Source of the DNA: Anaerobacillus alkalidiazotrophicus
Lineage (GTDB): Bacteria; Bacillota; Bacilli; Bacillales_H; Anaerobacillaceae
DNA length: 64,000 bases
NCBI RefSeq assembly: GCF_001866055.1
Contig: NZ_MLQS01000017.1
Coordinates: forward strand, 252,898-316,897
Reading direction: 5' to 3'
Shown: piece by piece, positions 8,518 through 16,516 of the stretch
Layout: every line of letters begins with the position of its first letter
How positions within the stretch are numbered: the first letter of the stretch is position 1
The notes under the pieces: generated by a model
The model's input: only the letters and a program-made list of their open reading frames with translations
Database searches by the model: none
What the model was told of the DNA's origin: nothing
Position numbers and translations under genes: made by a program

Positions 8518-10673
8518 CTTTTTTTTTCCGCCCATTTTATTTCGAGGTGATCACCATTATGAATTGGAGTTGAAAAAGTAGCATCCTTTTCATTTCTCAA
8601 AATAATAAGTGTTTTATTTTCTTGTGCTGTTAAGTTGAAGTCAACAAATCGAAAGATATCCTGAAAAATAAATGTCTCCTTTTTGTTCAAGGTGATTGTT
8701 AGACTATCCCCAGCGTATATACGACTTTTTTCAGTAAGTAATTCATCCCCTCGTTTTGGAATGACTAATGGTTTAGATATTTCAATGGATTCTCCATTGA
8801 AATATACAGTAATATTATAACTAGCTTCAATTTTTTCCTGAATAAGCAATTCTTCAAGAGTGATGAATGGTTGGCTTTTCATTTTTATCAACAAAAAGTC
8901 TCCATCTTGGACTAGAGCATTCTTGGTAGTTTTTTTGCCGTTTTTTACTAATGTGTCTTCAACGTTAAAAATAACTTGGCTTCCATTAATATGTACGTTA
9001 AAAGGTTTTATTTGCTCGATCATATCATACAACTTTAATGAAGCCAGTACTTCTTCGATTGAATTAGCTGATTGGACTATTATTTCATCTCTGTCCTCAA
9101 TTTTCTCCGTTAGTAGTGCCTGTTGTCCATTTTTTATGATAGTTGCCTGTAGATTATACATTTTCCCATTTATAGATATTGCTTTCGTTGGTAGTGTTTC
9201 AATTACGTCACTAATGGTAGCCTTGGCATCTTTTCCATTGGCACCACTTTGAGCAATGATTGTGTCTCCGTCTTTCAATGGTGTATCTAGGCTACAGGAT
9301 TGGTGATTTTTCTCTAATCTTGGTGGTTGTCCGTGTTCTCCTGGAATAGAAATTAATCGTTCATTTACTTTTACCATAATAGCCATGCCAGGTTTACCGT
9401 AAAGTTTTGAAAGCTCTATACCTGCAGCTAATAACCCATCACCCACCGTTAACTTTTTAATATCAAAGAGTCGAATTATTTGGTCGTTTACCTTAATACT
9501 TACATACTCAACTGGACTTTCTTTCGCTGCAATTGCTATTCCAATAGGTGTGACGAGCTCTGGACCAGCTTTTATATCTTCAGGAATAATCAGAGACTTA
9601 ATTGCATCAATTCCCCTTACGGCAACTCTATTTTCAGGTAATTGTAACGAATTGGCAATGTATCGAGCTAAGTTAGGAGTAAGGCTACCACCGCCAACTA
9701 GCATTACAGCTTTGGGTGATTTTTTATTTAGGTTAAGAATTTCTGTTGTTATTTCGGTAGCGAGAGTTTCAATAGCTTTTGATATAGGTTCAATAATATC
9801 TTCTTTTGAAAAGGAAGTTTCAAAACCAAGAATATCAGTAAGCACTACTTCATCTTGCGATGTTAATTGTCGTTTTACAATTTCAGCTTCCGGAAAATCT
9901 AATAGAAAGTGATCACTAATTGCTTCAGTAATTTCATCCCCGGCAATAGGGACCATGCCATAAGCTGTAACAGTCCCTGAATCGGTGATGGCAATATCGG
10001 AAGTACCAGCACCGATATCTACAAGTGCAACATTTAACCGTCTCATTGTAGGTGGAATTAGGACATTAATTGCAGCAATTGGTTCTAGTGTTAATGCTTC
10101 AAGCTCTAATCCAGAACGACTTAGAGCAGCAAGTAGTGACTCTACAACTACCTTAGGTAAGAAGGTGGCAATTACTTCAACTGAAGCAATATACCCGCTT
10201 TGATCAACAAGACTTCCAATTTCTTCTCCGTCTAATTGATAGGATAAAACTGAATACCCAACGCAGAAATAATTAACACTTTTGCCTTCATACTCTTTTG
10301 CTATTTCATATTGTGCTTTTTGGACAGCACTAAGTTCTAAATGTAATATATCTTGGTGTTCAAATATTGGTTTTTTTGATATGTCAAGTGCAACAATTGC
10401 TCTTTTAGTTTTTAGGGAGCGACCTGCAGCTGCTACACATACTTTACGTAAAGGTCCATGTTTGTGCTCTAACTTTTCTTTAATAGAAGTAATGACTTTT
10501 GTGACGGAAAGAACATTATGAATTTGTCCATCTAGCATTGAACGATCTTCATGTTCTTGAATTTCAACATCTAGAATTTCATAGCCTGGTTTATTATTCT
10601 TTAATAATAAACCAACAACAGATCGAGTACCGATATCTAAACCGAAAATTGGTAAATCAGAATGTGATGTCAT
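8505..10673 (-). CDS. FtsA/PilM-like actin-fold ATPase with long modular C-terminus
   Basis: 722 residues. The first half is an actin-fold ATPase of the FtsA/PilM group: phosphate 1 FGLDIGTRSVVGLLL (about 10-24), phosphate 2 LVDIGAGTSDIAI (about 217-229) and the adenosine motif MLVGGGSLTPNLARYI (about 325-340). This part ends near residue 385. The rest, about 335 residues, has no FtsA membrane-targeting helix. It contains at least five related stretches, each opening with a short strand and xNG and closing with a GD or RD turn plus hydrophobic strand: DGDTIIA, DRDEIIV, DGDFLLI, AGDSLTI and NGDHLEI. I read these as tandem small beta-rich (beta-grasp-like) modules. It is often annotated FtsA in Bacillaceae, but true ftsA sits with ftsZ. 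Role unknown. Confidence 0.75.
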   Translation of the reverse strand: MTSHSDLPIFGLDIGTRSVVGLLLKNNKPGYEILDVEIQEHEDRSMLDGQIHNVLSVTKVITSIKEKLEHKHGPLRKVCVAAAGRSLKTKRAIVALDISKKPIFEHQDILHLELSAVQKAQYEIAKEYEGKSVNYFCVGYSVLSYQLDGEEIGSLVDQSGYIASVEVIATFLPKVVVESLLAALSRSGLELEALTLEPIAAINVLIPPTMRRLNVALVDIGAGTSDIAITDSGTVTAYGMVPIAGDEITEAISDHFLLDFPEAEIVKRQLTSQDEVVLTDILGFETSFSKEDIIEPISKAIETLATEITTEILNLNKKSPKAVMLVGGGSLTPNLARYIANSLQLPENRVAVRGIDAIKSLIIPEDIKAGPELVTPIGIAIAAKESPVEYVSIKVNDQIIRLFDIKKLTVGDGLLAAGIELSKLYGKPGMAIMVKVNERLISIPGEHGQPPRLEKNHQSCSLDTPLKDGDTIIAQSGANGKDAKATISDVIETLPTKAISINGKMYNLQATIIKNGQQALLTEKIEDRDEIIVQSANSIEEVLASLKLYDMIEQIKPFNVHINGSQVIFNVEDTLVKNGKKTTKNALVQDGDFLLIKMKSQPFITLEELLIQEKIEASYNITVYFNGESIEISKPLVIPKRGDELLTEKSRIYAGDSLTITLNKKETFIFQDIFRFVDFNLTAQENKTLIILRNEKDATFSTPIHNGDHLEIKWAEKKSNKS

Positions 10674-10811
10674 TTATTACACCTACTTAGATAAATTGTT
10701 TAAAGTTTTTTAAATTAGTTACTATTAATATAATAGTTTCATAAAGGTATTGTAATATACAATCACAGTACTTTAGTGCTTAAAAGCGTTTAATCAATAA
10801 AGATAAAAGTC

Positions 10812-10840
10812 GTGACAAGTAAATTATAATCGTTTATAAT
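10812..10840 (+). promoter_or_regulatory. Probable SigA promoter of aroA
   Basis: GTGACA at 10812-10817 and TATAAT at 10835-10840 are 17 bases apart, in the divergent gap between the FtsA-like gene and aroA. Confidence 0.6.
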
Positions 10841-10911
10841 AATCCCTAACTTATAAGAAATGTAACATATTTTTCAAAACTTTTAAATACTAATTGAGGA
10901 GTGTGGTAACA

Positions 10912-11988
10912 ATGGGGAATGAACAATTAGAACAGTTGAGAGTTAAGTTAGATGATGTTAACCTTAAATTATTGGATATCATTAATGAAAGGGCTAAATT
11001 AGTTCAAGAAATTGGTCAAGTAAAAAAAACACAGGGTGTAAATCGTTTTGATCCAGTCCGTGAAAGAAAAATGTTAGATATGATTGCAGAAAAGAATGAA
11101 GGCCCATTTGATACCGCAACGTTACAACATATATTTAAACAAATCTTTAAATTAAGTCTAGAACTCCAAGAAGATGATAGTCGAAACACTTTGTTAGTTT
11201 CTAGAAAGAATCAACCTGAAGATACAATTGTTGATGTTAAAGGTGAAACAATTGGTGATGGTAAGCAACGTTTAATTGCTGGACCTTGTTCAGTAGAGAG
11301 CTATGAACAAGTTGCTAGTGTTGCTAAAGTGTTAAAAGAGCAAGGGGTAAAGTTGCTTCGAGGTGGAGCATTTAAACCAAGAACTTCTCCTTATGATTTC
11401 CAGGGACTTGGACTAGAAGGGTTAAAAATATTAAAGCGAGTAGCTGATGAATTTAATATGGCAGTTATTAGTGAAATTGTTGATCCTAAAGATATAGAAG
11501 TAGCTGTTGAATATATTGATGTAATTCAAATAGGTGCAAGGAACATGCAAAATTTTGAATTACTAAAAGCGGCGGGGTCAGTTAAAAAACCAGTATTATT
11601 AAAGCGTGGTTTATCGGCAACAATTGAGGAATTTATTAATGCAGCTGAGTACATTATTTCAAAAGGGAACGGAAATATCATGTTATGCGAACGAGGAATT
11701 CGGACGTATGAAAAAGCAACTCGTAACACATTAGATATTTCGGCTGTACCAATTTTAAAGCAGGAAACACACTTACCGGTATTAGTTGATGTTACACATT
11801 CGACAGGAAGAAGAGACCTACTACTTCCAACTGCTAAAGCAGCACTTGCAATTGGGGCTGATGCAGTGATGGCTGAAGTGCATCCAGATCCAGCAGTAGC
11901 CCTCTCCGATTCAGCACAACAAATGGATTTCGATCAATTTGCTAAATTTATGGATGACCTCCGAGGTTCAGGGTTATACAAACTATAA
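10912..11988 (+). CDS. aroA: Chorismate mutase / DAHP synthase fusion
   Basis: 358 residues, the same length as B. subtilis AroA (AroA(G)). Residues 1-85 are an AroQ-type helical chorismate mutase ([20 protein letters not shown]). Residues about 95-358 are the type I-beta 3-deoxy-D-arabino-heptulosonate 7-phosphate synthase, with [27 protein letters not shown] and [12 protein letters not shown]. It makes the first shikimate-pathway intermediate, and the mutase domain acts as a feedback sensor for chorismate/prephenate. ATG 10912 follows GAGGAG by 10 bases; a TTG at 10894 would lie in the ribosome binding site. As in B. subtilis it precedes ccpA, but a terminator and about 670 bases separate them. 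Confidence 0.96.
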   Translation: MGNEQLEQLRVKLDDVNLKLLDIINERAKLVQEIGQVKKTQGVNRFDPVRERKMLDMIAEKNEGPFDTATLQHIFKQIFKLSLELQEDDSRNTLLVSRKNQPEDTIVDVKGETIGDGKQRLIAGPCSVESYEQVASVAKVLKEQGVKLLRGGAFKPRTSPYDFQGLGLEGLKILKRVADEFNMAVISEIVDPKDIEVAVEYIDVIQIGARNMQNFELLKAAGSVKKPVLLKRGLSATIEEFINAAEYIISKGNGNIMLCERGIRTYEKATRNTLDISAVPILKQETHLPVLVDVTHSTGRRDLLLPTAKAALAIGADAVMAEVHPDPAVALSDSAQQMDFDQFAKFMDDLRGSGLYKL

Positions 11989-12004
11989 AAATAATAGATA
12001 CTAA

Positions 12005-12037
12005 CGGCCTTCTGCAGATTATGTGGAAGGTTTTTTA
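12005..12037 (+). terminator. aroA terminator
   Basis: GCCTTC and GAAGG pair around a 13-base loop, followed by TTTTTT. Confidence 0.75.
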
Positions 12038-12144
12038 TATATTCTTATGGGTACAAAATTTAGAGACATAACACCGTGTAACAAACGTTATTGTGAAATA
12101 TCTCATTAGCAATTAAATGTATGTTTCTATTAGTGGAACAGTAA

Positions 12145-12331
12145 GAGAACTCGTTCTAGCTTCGCTAGAACATCGGAATTTCAGATGGAGTCTCAACTCC
12201 ACCTGAATGGAAGTTCCCACCTACGCTACGCTTAGAGGTGGGGGATTAACTGCCCCTAAAGGTCCGATATAGAATAACTTTCATCAGTGGGGGATGAAGG
12301 AAAACCCCCACTGATTGAAGTTCAGCTTTAT
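12145..12331 (+). repeat. Family B element, chimeric copy B2 with extra 5' hairpins
   Basis: The 3' part is family B (ACTGCCCCTAAAGGTCCGAT then hairpin 3), but hairpin 2 is lost by a join at the shared word ATCAG. The 5' part is not seen in other copies: TTCTAGC/GCTAGAA, then TCAGATGGAGT/ACTCCACCTGA, then CCCACCT with an ACGCTACGCT loop and AGAGGTGGG. This series of short hairpins looks like the right end of IS200/IS605-IS1341 elements, where the TnpB guide RNA is made. No tnpA or tnpB is present. Confidence 0.65.
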
Positions 12332-12508
12332 GAGTAAAAGTATACGAATTCAAAATTGGAGATATCCTAACAGAAAATGGTTGTATAAATAATCGAAATT
12401 TGTAAAAATAAAATGAAAAATAAATCAATTATACACTCTTTTGTCGATTGTGGTGTACAATAACATTAGGGCTAGAAATCACGAATGGTATAAATTGTTA
12501 AGATTTAA

Positions 12509-12542
12509 AATGTTCATTTCAATTAAAAAATGAATGTTTTTT
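12509..12542 (+). terminator. Terminator-like hairpin upstream of ccpA
   Basis: ATGTTCATTT and AAATGAATGT nearly pair and are followed by TTTTTT. It lies 116 bases before the ccpA start with no ORF between it and B2, so it may be a leftover terminator or an attenuator-like structure in the ccpA leader. Confidence 0.4.
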
Positions 12543-12657
12543 GTCGATATAAGTACAGTAAGTGATTGCAGACCTCCTAAATGTGTCGTATTATAGCATT
12601 AAAATCATGAAAACATGAAAACCAATTACTGGTAAAATAGAGGAGGCTTACGTATCA

Positions 12658-13656
12658 GTGAATACAACAATTTACGATGTTGCAAGAGAAGCAGGAGTAT
12701 CGATGGCAACCGTTTCTCGTGTAGTTAATGGAAATCCAAATGTAAAACCAACAACAAGAAAGAAAGTATTAGAAGCAATTGAAAGACTAGGTTATCGCCC
12801 TAATGCAGTTGCACGTGGTTTAGCAAGTAAACGAACAACTACTGTTGGAGTAATTATCCCGGATATCTCTAGTATCTTTTTCTCTGAATTAGCGAGAGGA
12901 ATTGAAGATATAGCAACAATGTATAAATACAATATCATCCTATGTAACTCTGATCATAACAAGGAGAAAGAAATTCATCTTTTAAATACGCTACTTGAAA
13001 AACAAGTGGATGGAATAGTATTTATGGGCAGTCAAATAACGGAAGAACATGTAGAACAATTTAAACGTTCACCTGTTCCAATCGTATTATCAGCAACTGT
13101 GGATCCAGGAAAAGAGTTTCCTTCTGTTAATATTAATTATGAACAAGCTGCTTACGATGCAGTAAAGTTCTTAATAGAAAATGGTCATACGAAAGTTGCT
13201 ATGCTATCAGGTTCACTAGAAGATCCAGTAAACGGATACCAAAAGTATGCTGGTTACCGTAGAGCAATTGAGGAAGCGAATATCACTTTTAATGATGATT
13301 ATGTTGTGATTGGTGATTACACATATGATTCAGGAATTGAAGCAATGGAAATGTTTTTAGGATTAAATGAACGTCCAACAGCAATATTTGCAGGTACTGA
13401 TGAAATGGCATTAGGAATTATTCATGGTGCTCAAGATAAAGGTTACAATGTACCGAATGATATTGAGGTAATTGGATTTGATAACACAAGGTTAGCAGCA
13501 ATGGTTCGTCCAACTTTAACATCTGTTGTTCAGCCAATGTATGATATTGGTGCAGTTTCAATGCGTTTGTTGACAAAGTATATGAATAAGGAAGAGGTCT
13601 CAGACGAAGTTGTCTTATTACCTCATCGTATTGAATTTAGACAATCAACCAAATAA
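12658..13656 (+). CDS. ccpA: Catabolite control protein A
   Basis: 332-residue LacI-family regulator. The N-terminal helix-turn-helix and hinge helix read [20 protein letters not shown] and later ARGLASKRT; the periplasmic-binding-type core ends SMRLLTKYM. CcpA binds cre sites together with HPr(Ser-P) or Crh and controls carbon-overflow genes such as ackA, also in this window. The GTG start at 12658 follows AGGAGG by about 12 bases. motP lies 100 bases downstream without a terminator, as in B. subtilis where ccpA and motPS are co-transcribed. Length and HPr-facing region fit CcpA rather than another LacI paralogue, and the aroA-ccpA-motPS order is decisive. Confidence 0.95.
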   Translation: MNTTIYDVAREAGVSMATVSRVVNGNPNVKPTTRKKVLEAIERLGYRPNAVARGLASKRTTTVGVIIPDISSIFFSELARGIEDIATMYKYNIILCNSDHNKEKEIHLLNTLLEKQVDGIVFMGSQITEEHVEQFKRSPVPIVLSATVDPGKEFPSVNINYEQAAYDAVKFLIENGHTKVAMLSGSLEDPVNGYQKYAGYRRAIEEANITFNDDYVVIGDYTYDSGIEAMEMFLGLNERPTAIFAGTDEMALGIIHGAQDKGYNVPNDIEVIGFDNTRLAAMVRPTLTSVVQPMYDIGAVSMRLLTKYMNKEEVSDEVVLLPHRIEFRQSTK

Positions 13657-13756
13657 AGGTGAGAAACTTTAGTTTTTGTTTAGATGGCATGCAGAAGCTA
13701 GAGTTCTCTCATTAAGATTTAAAGATATCTTATGTATTGTAGTTAGGGAGAGGTTT

Positions 13757-14569
13757 ATGAAAAAATTTGACATAATGACACCAATAGGAATTGTAGCTGG
13801 TATTATAGCAATAATGTTTGCGATATTAAATAATGCGGGGCCATCAGGTGTAGCATATTTTATCCATATATCTTCTGTTTTGATTGTAATTGGTGGTTTG
13901 GTTGGGGCTATAATGATTAATTTCTCGTTAGCTGAAGTTAAACTTGTTCCGAAAGTGCTTCGTGAAGCCTTTCGAGAAGCGCAACAAGATTTACCTACGT
14001 TAATTGACACTTTTGTTGATTTGTCAACAAAAGCTAGACGTGAAGGACTTTTGGCTTTAGAGGTTTCACTTGAGGAAGTAGACGATCCTTTTATTAGAAA
14101 AGGGGTTTTATTAGCTGTTGATGGAATTGAACCTGATATTATTAAAGACATTATGATGGCTGAGGTTGTTGCTACTGAAGAAAGACATAGGAAAGGACGC
14201 CTAATCATTGAAAAGTGCGGAGAGTACGCACCAGCTTGGGGAATGATTGGAACTCTCATTGGTTTAGTATTAATGCTACAAAACTTAAATGATCCTGCAA
14301 CTTTAGGACCCAATATGGCTATTGCACTAATTACGACACTTTATGGTACATTACTTGCTAACTTAGTTTTTATTCCGATGGCTAGTAAACTAGCAAATAA
14401 GACTGAAGAAGAAGTATTTGTAAAACAAATTATCGTTGAAGGAGTTATTGGTGTTCAATCAGGACAAAATCCAAAAATATTAGAAGAAAAGCTAAGTGCA
14501 TTTTTACCTGAGACAAGTAAACAAAGAGACATTGAAGAGAGTGAAGGAGTGGCAGTTGATGGAGCGTAG
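13757..14569 (+). CDS. motP: Flagellar stator subunit MotP (MotA family)
   Basis: 270 residues, four membrane segments: about 8-26 (PIGIVAGIIAIMFAIL), 33-55, 150-172 and 180-205. The large cytoplasmic loop has the charged RREGLLALE used to push FliG. The TM3-TM4 pair shows AWGMIGTLIGLVLML and LITTLYGTLLANLVFIP. ATG 13757 follows GGGAGAGG; the reading frame continues upstream but lacks a better start. It overlaps motS by 11 bases, so translation is probably coupled. MotP with MotS forms the sodium-driven stator in Bacillus, and the position after ccpA marks it as MotP rather than proton-type MotA. Confidence 0.93.
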   Translation: MKKFDIMTPIGIVAGIIAIMFAILNNAGPSGVAYFIHISSVLIVIGGLVGAIMINFSLAEVKLVPKVLREAFREAQQDLPTLIDTFVDLSTKARREGLLALEVSLEEVDDPFIRKGVLLAVDGIEPDIIKDIMMAEVVATEERHRKGRLIIEKCGEYAPAWGMIGTLIGLVLMLQNLNDPATLGPNMAIALITTLYGTLLANLVFIPMASKLANKTEEEVFVKQIIVEGVIGVQSGQNPKILEEKLSAFLPETSKQRDIEESEGVAVDGA

Positions 14570-15326
14570 GCGCCAGCAAAAGCAAGATAAAGGTGCGCCA
14601 AAGTGGATGGTAACCTTTTCTGACTTAATGACTCTAATTTTAGTCTTTTTTATCCTTTTATTTTCTATGTCTGTTGTTGATGCGTCAAAATTCCGTGCAG
14701 TTGCTGAGTCTTTTCAACAACGAGCTATGTTTGAGTTTTATCCATCATTAATTCCTTTCGATCATCCAGCTGAAGATATCGAAATTAAAAGAGATCCTTT
14801 TGATGATGTTATCGATCCGTTTAAGGACGTGTTAAAAGAGGAGCTAACTAATCAGGAATTAAACAACTTGTATGAAGAAGTGAAACAATTCTTAATAGAT
14901 AATCAGTTGAATGAAGTAATTTCAGCCTCTAGAGATGATCGTGGAGTAGTTCTTGTCCTTCAAGAGCGGACATTATTTGAAACAGGAGAAGCACAAATAC
15001 TTGATGGTGCAAAGCCTTTTTTAACAAAGGTAGCTACTTTACTAGAGTCGATACCGAATTTAGTAAAGGTAGAAGGCCATACTGATAGTAGACCAATTAA
15101 TACCTTTCGTTACCCTTCTAATTGGGAGCTTTCTGGGGCAAGAGCAAGTAGTGTCATTCGTTTTTTAATAGAAAATAACGATATTGATCCTTATCGGTTT
15201 TTAGCAGTAGGATATGGAGATACTAGGCCTGTTGTTCCAAATACAACAAAAGAAAACCTACAAAAAAATCGCCGTGTTGTTATTGTTATCTCTGATCCTA
15301 ACTATAATGAAAATGAATTATATTAA
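14559..15326 (+). CDS. motS: Flagellar stator subunit MotS (MotB family, sodium type)
   Basis: 255 residues. A single membrane helix follows the short N-terminus, with the ion-binding aspartate in MVTFSDLMTLILVFFILLFS (about residues 18-37). The residue after Asp is Leu, as in MotS, whereas proton-type MotB has Val at the diagnostic position in this helix. The C-terminal OmpA-like peptidoglycan-binding domain (about 130-250) has VEGHTDSRP and LSGARASSVIRFL. ATG 14559 lies within the end of motP behind GAAGGAG. A terminator follows. Sodium coupling is inferred from family and context. Confidence 0.92.
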   Translation: MERRRQQKQDKGAPKWMVTFSDLMTLILVFFILLFSMSVVDASKFRAVAESFQQRAMFEFYPSLIPFDHPAEDIEIKRDPFDDVIDPFKDVLKEELTNQELNNLYEEVKQFLIDNQLNEVISASRDDRGVVLVLQERTLFETGEAQILDGAKPFLTKVATLLESIPNLVKVEGHTDSRPINTFRYPSNWELSGARASSVIRFLIENNDIDPYRFLAVGYGDTRPVVPNTTKENLQKNRRVVIVISDPNYNENELY

Positions 15327-15357
15327 AACCTAGGTATTACCTAGGTTTCTTTATATT
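15326..15357 (+). terminator. motS terminator
   Basis: AAACCTAGGT and ACCTAGGTTT pair around TATT, followed by a T-rich tail. Confidence 0.85.
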
Positions 15358-15411
15358 TTTTTGGAGAGAGGGTAGAATGTTAATGTTGTTATTATAAACT
15401 ACATAAATATT

Positions 15412-15500
15412 CGGTTCTTAAGGAGCGGTAAAACACCACAGCAAAACTTTTAGAAATTGAAAAGTTTTGCTGTGGGTTAACTGCCTCTAAAGGTCGGATC
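15412..15500 (+). repeat. Family B core, divergent copy B3, in the mtnN leader
   Basis: Keeps the conserved left flank (CTTAAGGAGCGGTAA) and right flank (TTAACTGCCTCTAAAGGTCGGAT). The stem between them has a different sequence: CCACAGCAAAACTTTT pairs perfectly with AAAAGTTTTGCTGTGG (16 bp). Hairpins 2 and 3 are absent. The element stops 11 bases before the GAGAGGG ribosome binding site of the nucleosidase gene, so if transcribed with it, it folds directly beside the translation start. Confidence 0.7.
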
Positions 15501-15525
15501 AAAATATTTTGAGAGGGTGCATAAA

Positions 15526-16224
15526 GTGGTAATTGGAATAATAGGAGCAATGGATGAGGAGATAAGATTATTTAAGGAAAGCATTGAATTTAAAGAAGAA
15601 GTTGTAAAAGCAACAATAACTTTTTATGTTGGCATTTTTAAAGGAAAAGACGTAGTGATTTGTAAATCTGGGGTTGGAAAAGTCAATGCTGCCATTACTA
15701 CTCAACTTCTTATCGATCACTTTTCTGTTTCCAAAATTATTTTTACAGGAGTAGCAGGTGCTGTTGACCATGATTTAAATATTGGTGATATTGTTATTTC
15801 TACTAGTGCAGTCCAGCACGATCTTGATGCATCTGCATTAGGGTTTAAAAAAGGTGAAGTACCGATGTTTGATTTTTCTTCTGATTTTCCAGCTGATAGT
15901 GAGCTTATAGAGTTAGCTCAACAAGCTTCAAGTTGCTTGGAAGGAGTAAATGTAGTAACTGGAAGGGTATTAAGTGGAGATCAATTTATTGCTGATCATA
16001 AAAAGGTAGAAGAGCTTGACAAAGTATTTTCAGGGAAATGTGTGGAGATGGAAGGGGCTTCTGTTGCACATGTGGCAATGTTAAATAGTATACCTTTTGT
16101 TGTGATTAGATCAATGTCAGACAAAGCCAATGGTGAAGCAAATGTTAATTTTACCGAATTTACTAAGCTCGCATCAGAACGTTCTTATACTATTGTTCAA
16201 AATATGCTAGAGAAAATACTGTAA
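15526..16224 (+). CDS. mtnN: 5'-methylthioadenosine/S-adenosylhomocysteine nucleosidase
   Basis: About 232 residues of the PNP/MTAN fold. It starts VIGIIGAMDEEI, which carries the catalytic-base Glu of the family. TGVAGAVD (about 74-81) and CVEMEGASVAHV with the ribose-binding MEGAS (about 170) follow, then the RSMSDKA late motif with the catalytic Asp. It cleaves adenine from MTA and SAH in methionine salvage. I favour GTG 15526, 8 bases after GAGAGGG, because family members start at this point; GTG 15517 lies inside the ribosome binding site. No mtnN lies at this place in B. subtilis, so it could be a relocated or second copy. Confidence 0.9.
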   Translation: MVIGIIGAMDEEIRLFKESIEFKEEVVKATITFYVGIFKGKDVVICKSGVGKVNAAITTQLLIDHFSVSKIIFTGVAGAVDHDLNIGDIVISTSAVQHDLDASALGFKKGEVPMFDFSSDFPADSELIELAQQASSCLEGVNVVTGRVLSGDQFIADHKKVEELDKVFSGKCVEMEGASVAHVAMLNSIPFVVIRSMSDKANGEANVNFTEFTKLASERSYTIVQNMLEKIL

Positions 16225-16230
16225 AAAGTC

Positions 16231-16267
16231 AGTGGAAGCAAAAACTGTGAATGCTTCCACTTTTTTC
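16231..16267 (+). terminator. mtnN terminator
   Basis: AGTGGAAGC and GCTTCCACT pair around a 13-base loop and run into TTTTTT. Confidence 0.85.
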
Positions 16268-16469
16268 ACTTTCAAAGTGTGGAATAAATTAATTAGATTC
16301 GAATCAAATTTACAAACTTAAAACTACTTTCTTTTAAGTCACGTATATGAGCGAGTACAGTTTCAACTGTGATTTTGTTTCTTTCGCTTCTTTAAATAAG
16401 GAAAACGAATTTGGCATGGCATTATAGGATAAGCGAGCATTCAAAGTTTAACATTCTATTAGTTTTGTT

Positions 16470-16500
16470 TAAAAAAACCCGGCTAAAGATAAGCCGGGTG
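16470..16500 (-). terminator. Terminator of the class A PBP gene
   Basis: Read on the minus strand, ACCCGGCTTA and TAGCCGGGT pair and are followed by TTTTTTT. Confidence 0.88.
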
Positions 16501-16516
16501 AAATTGGTAAAATATA

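Noticed and set aside
8860..10521. Several plus-strand ORFs of 72-130 codons opposite the FtsA-like gene
   Set aside because: Antisense shadows of the 722-residue gene without ribosome binding sites.
13669..14313. 214-codon minus-strand ORF opposite motP
   Set aside because: motP is clearly real with conserved motifs; the antisense frame has composition of a shadow and no start signals.
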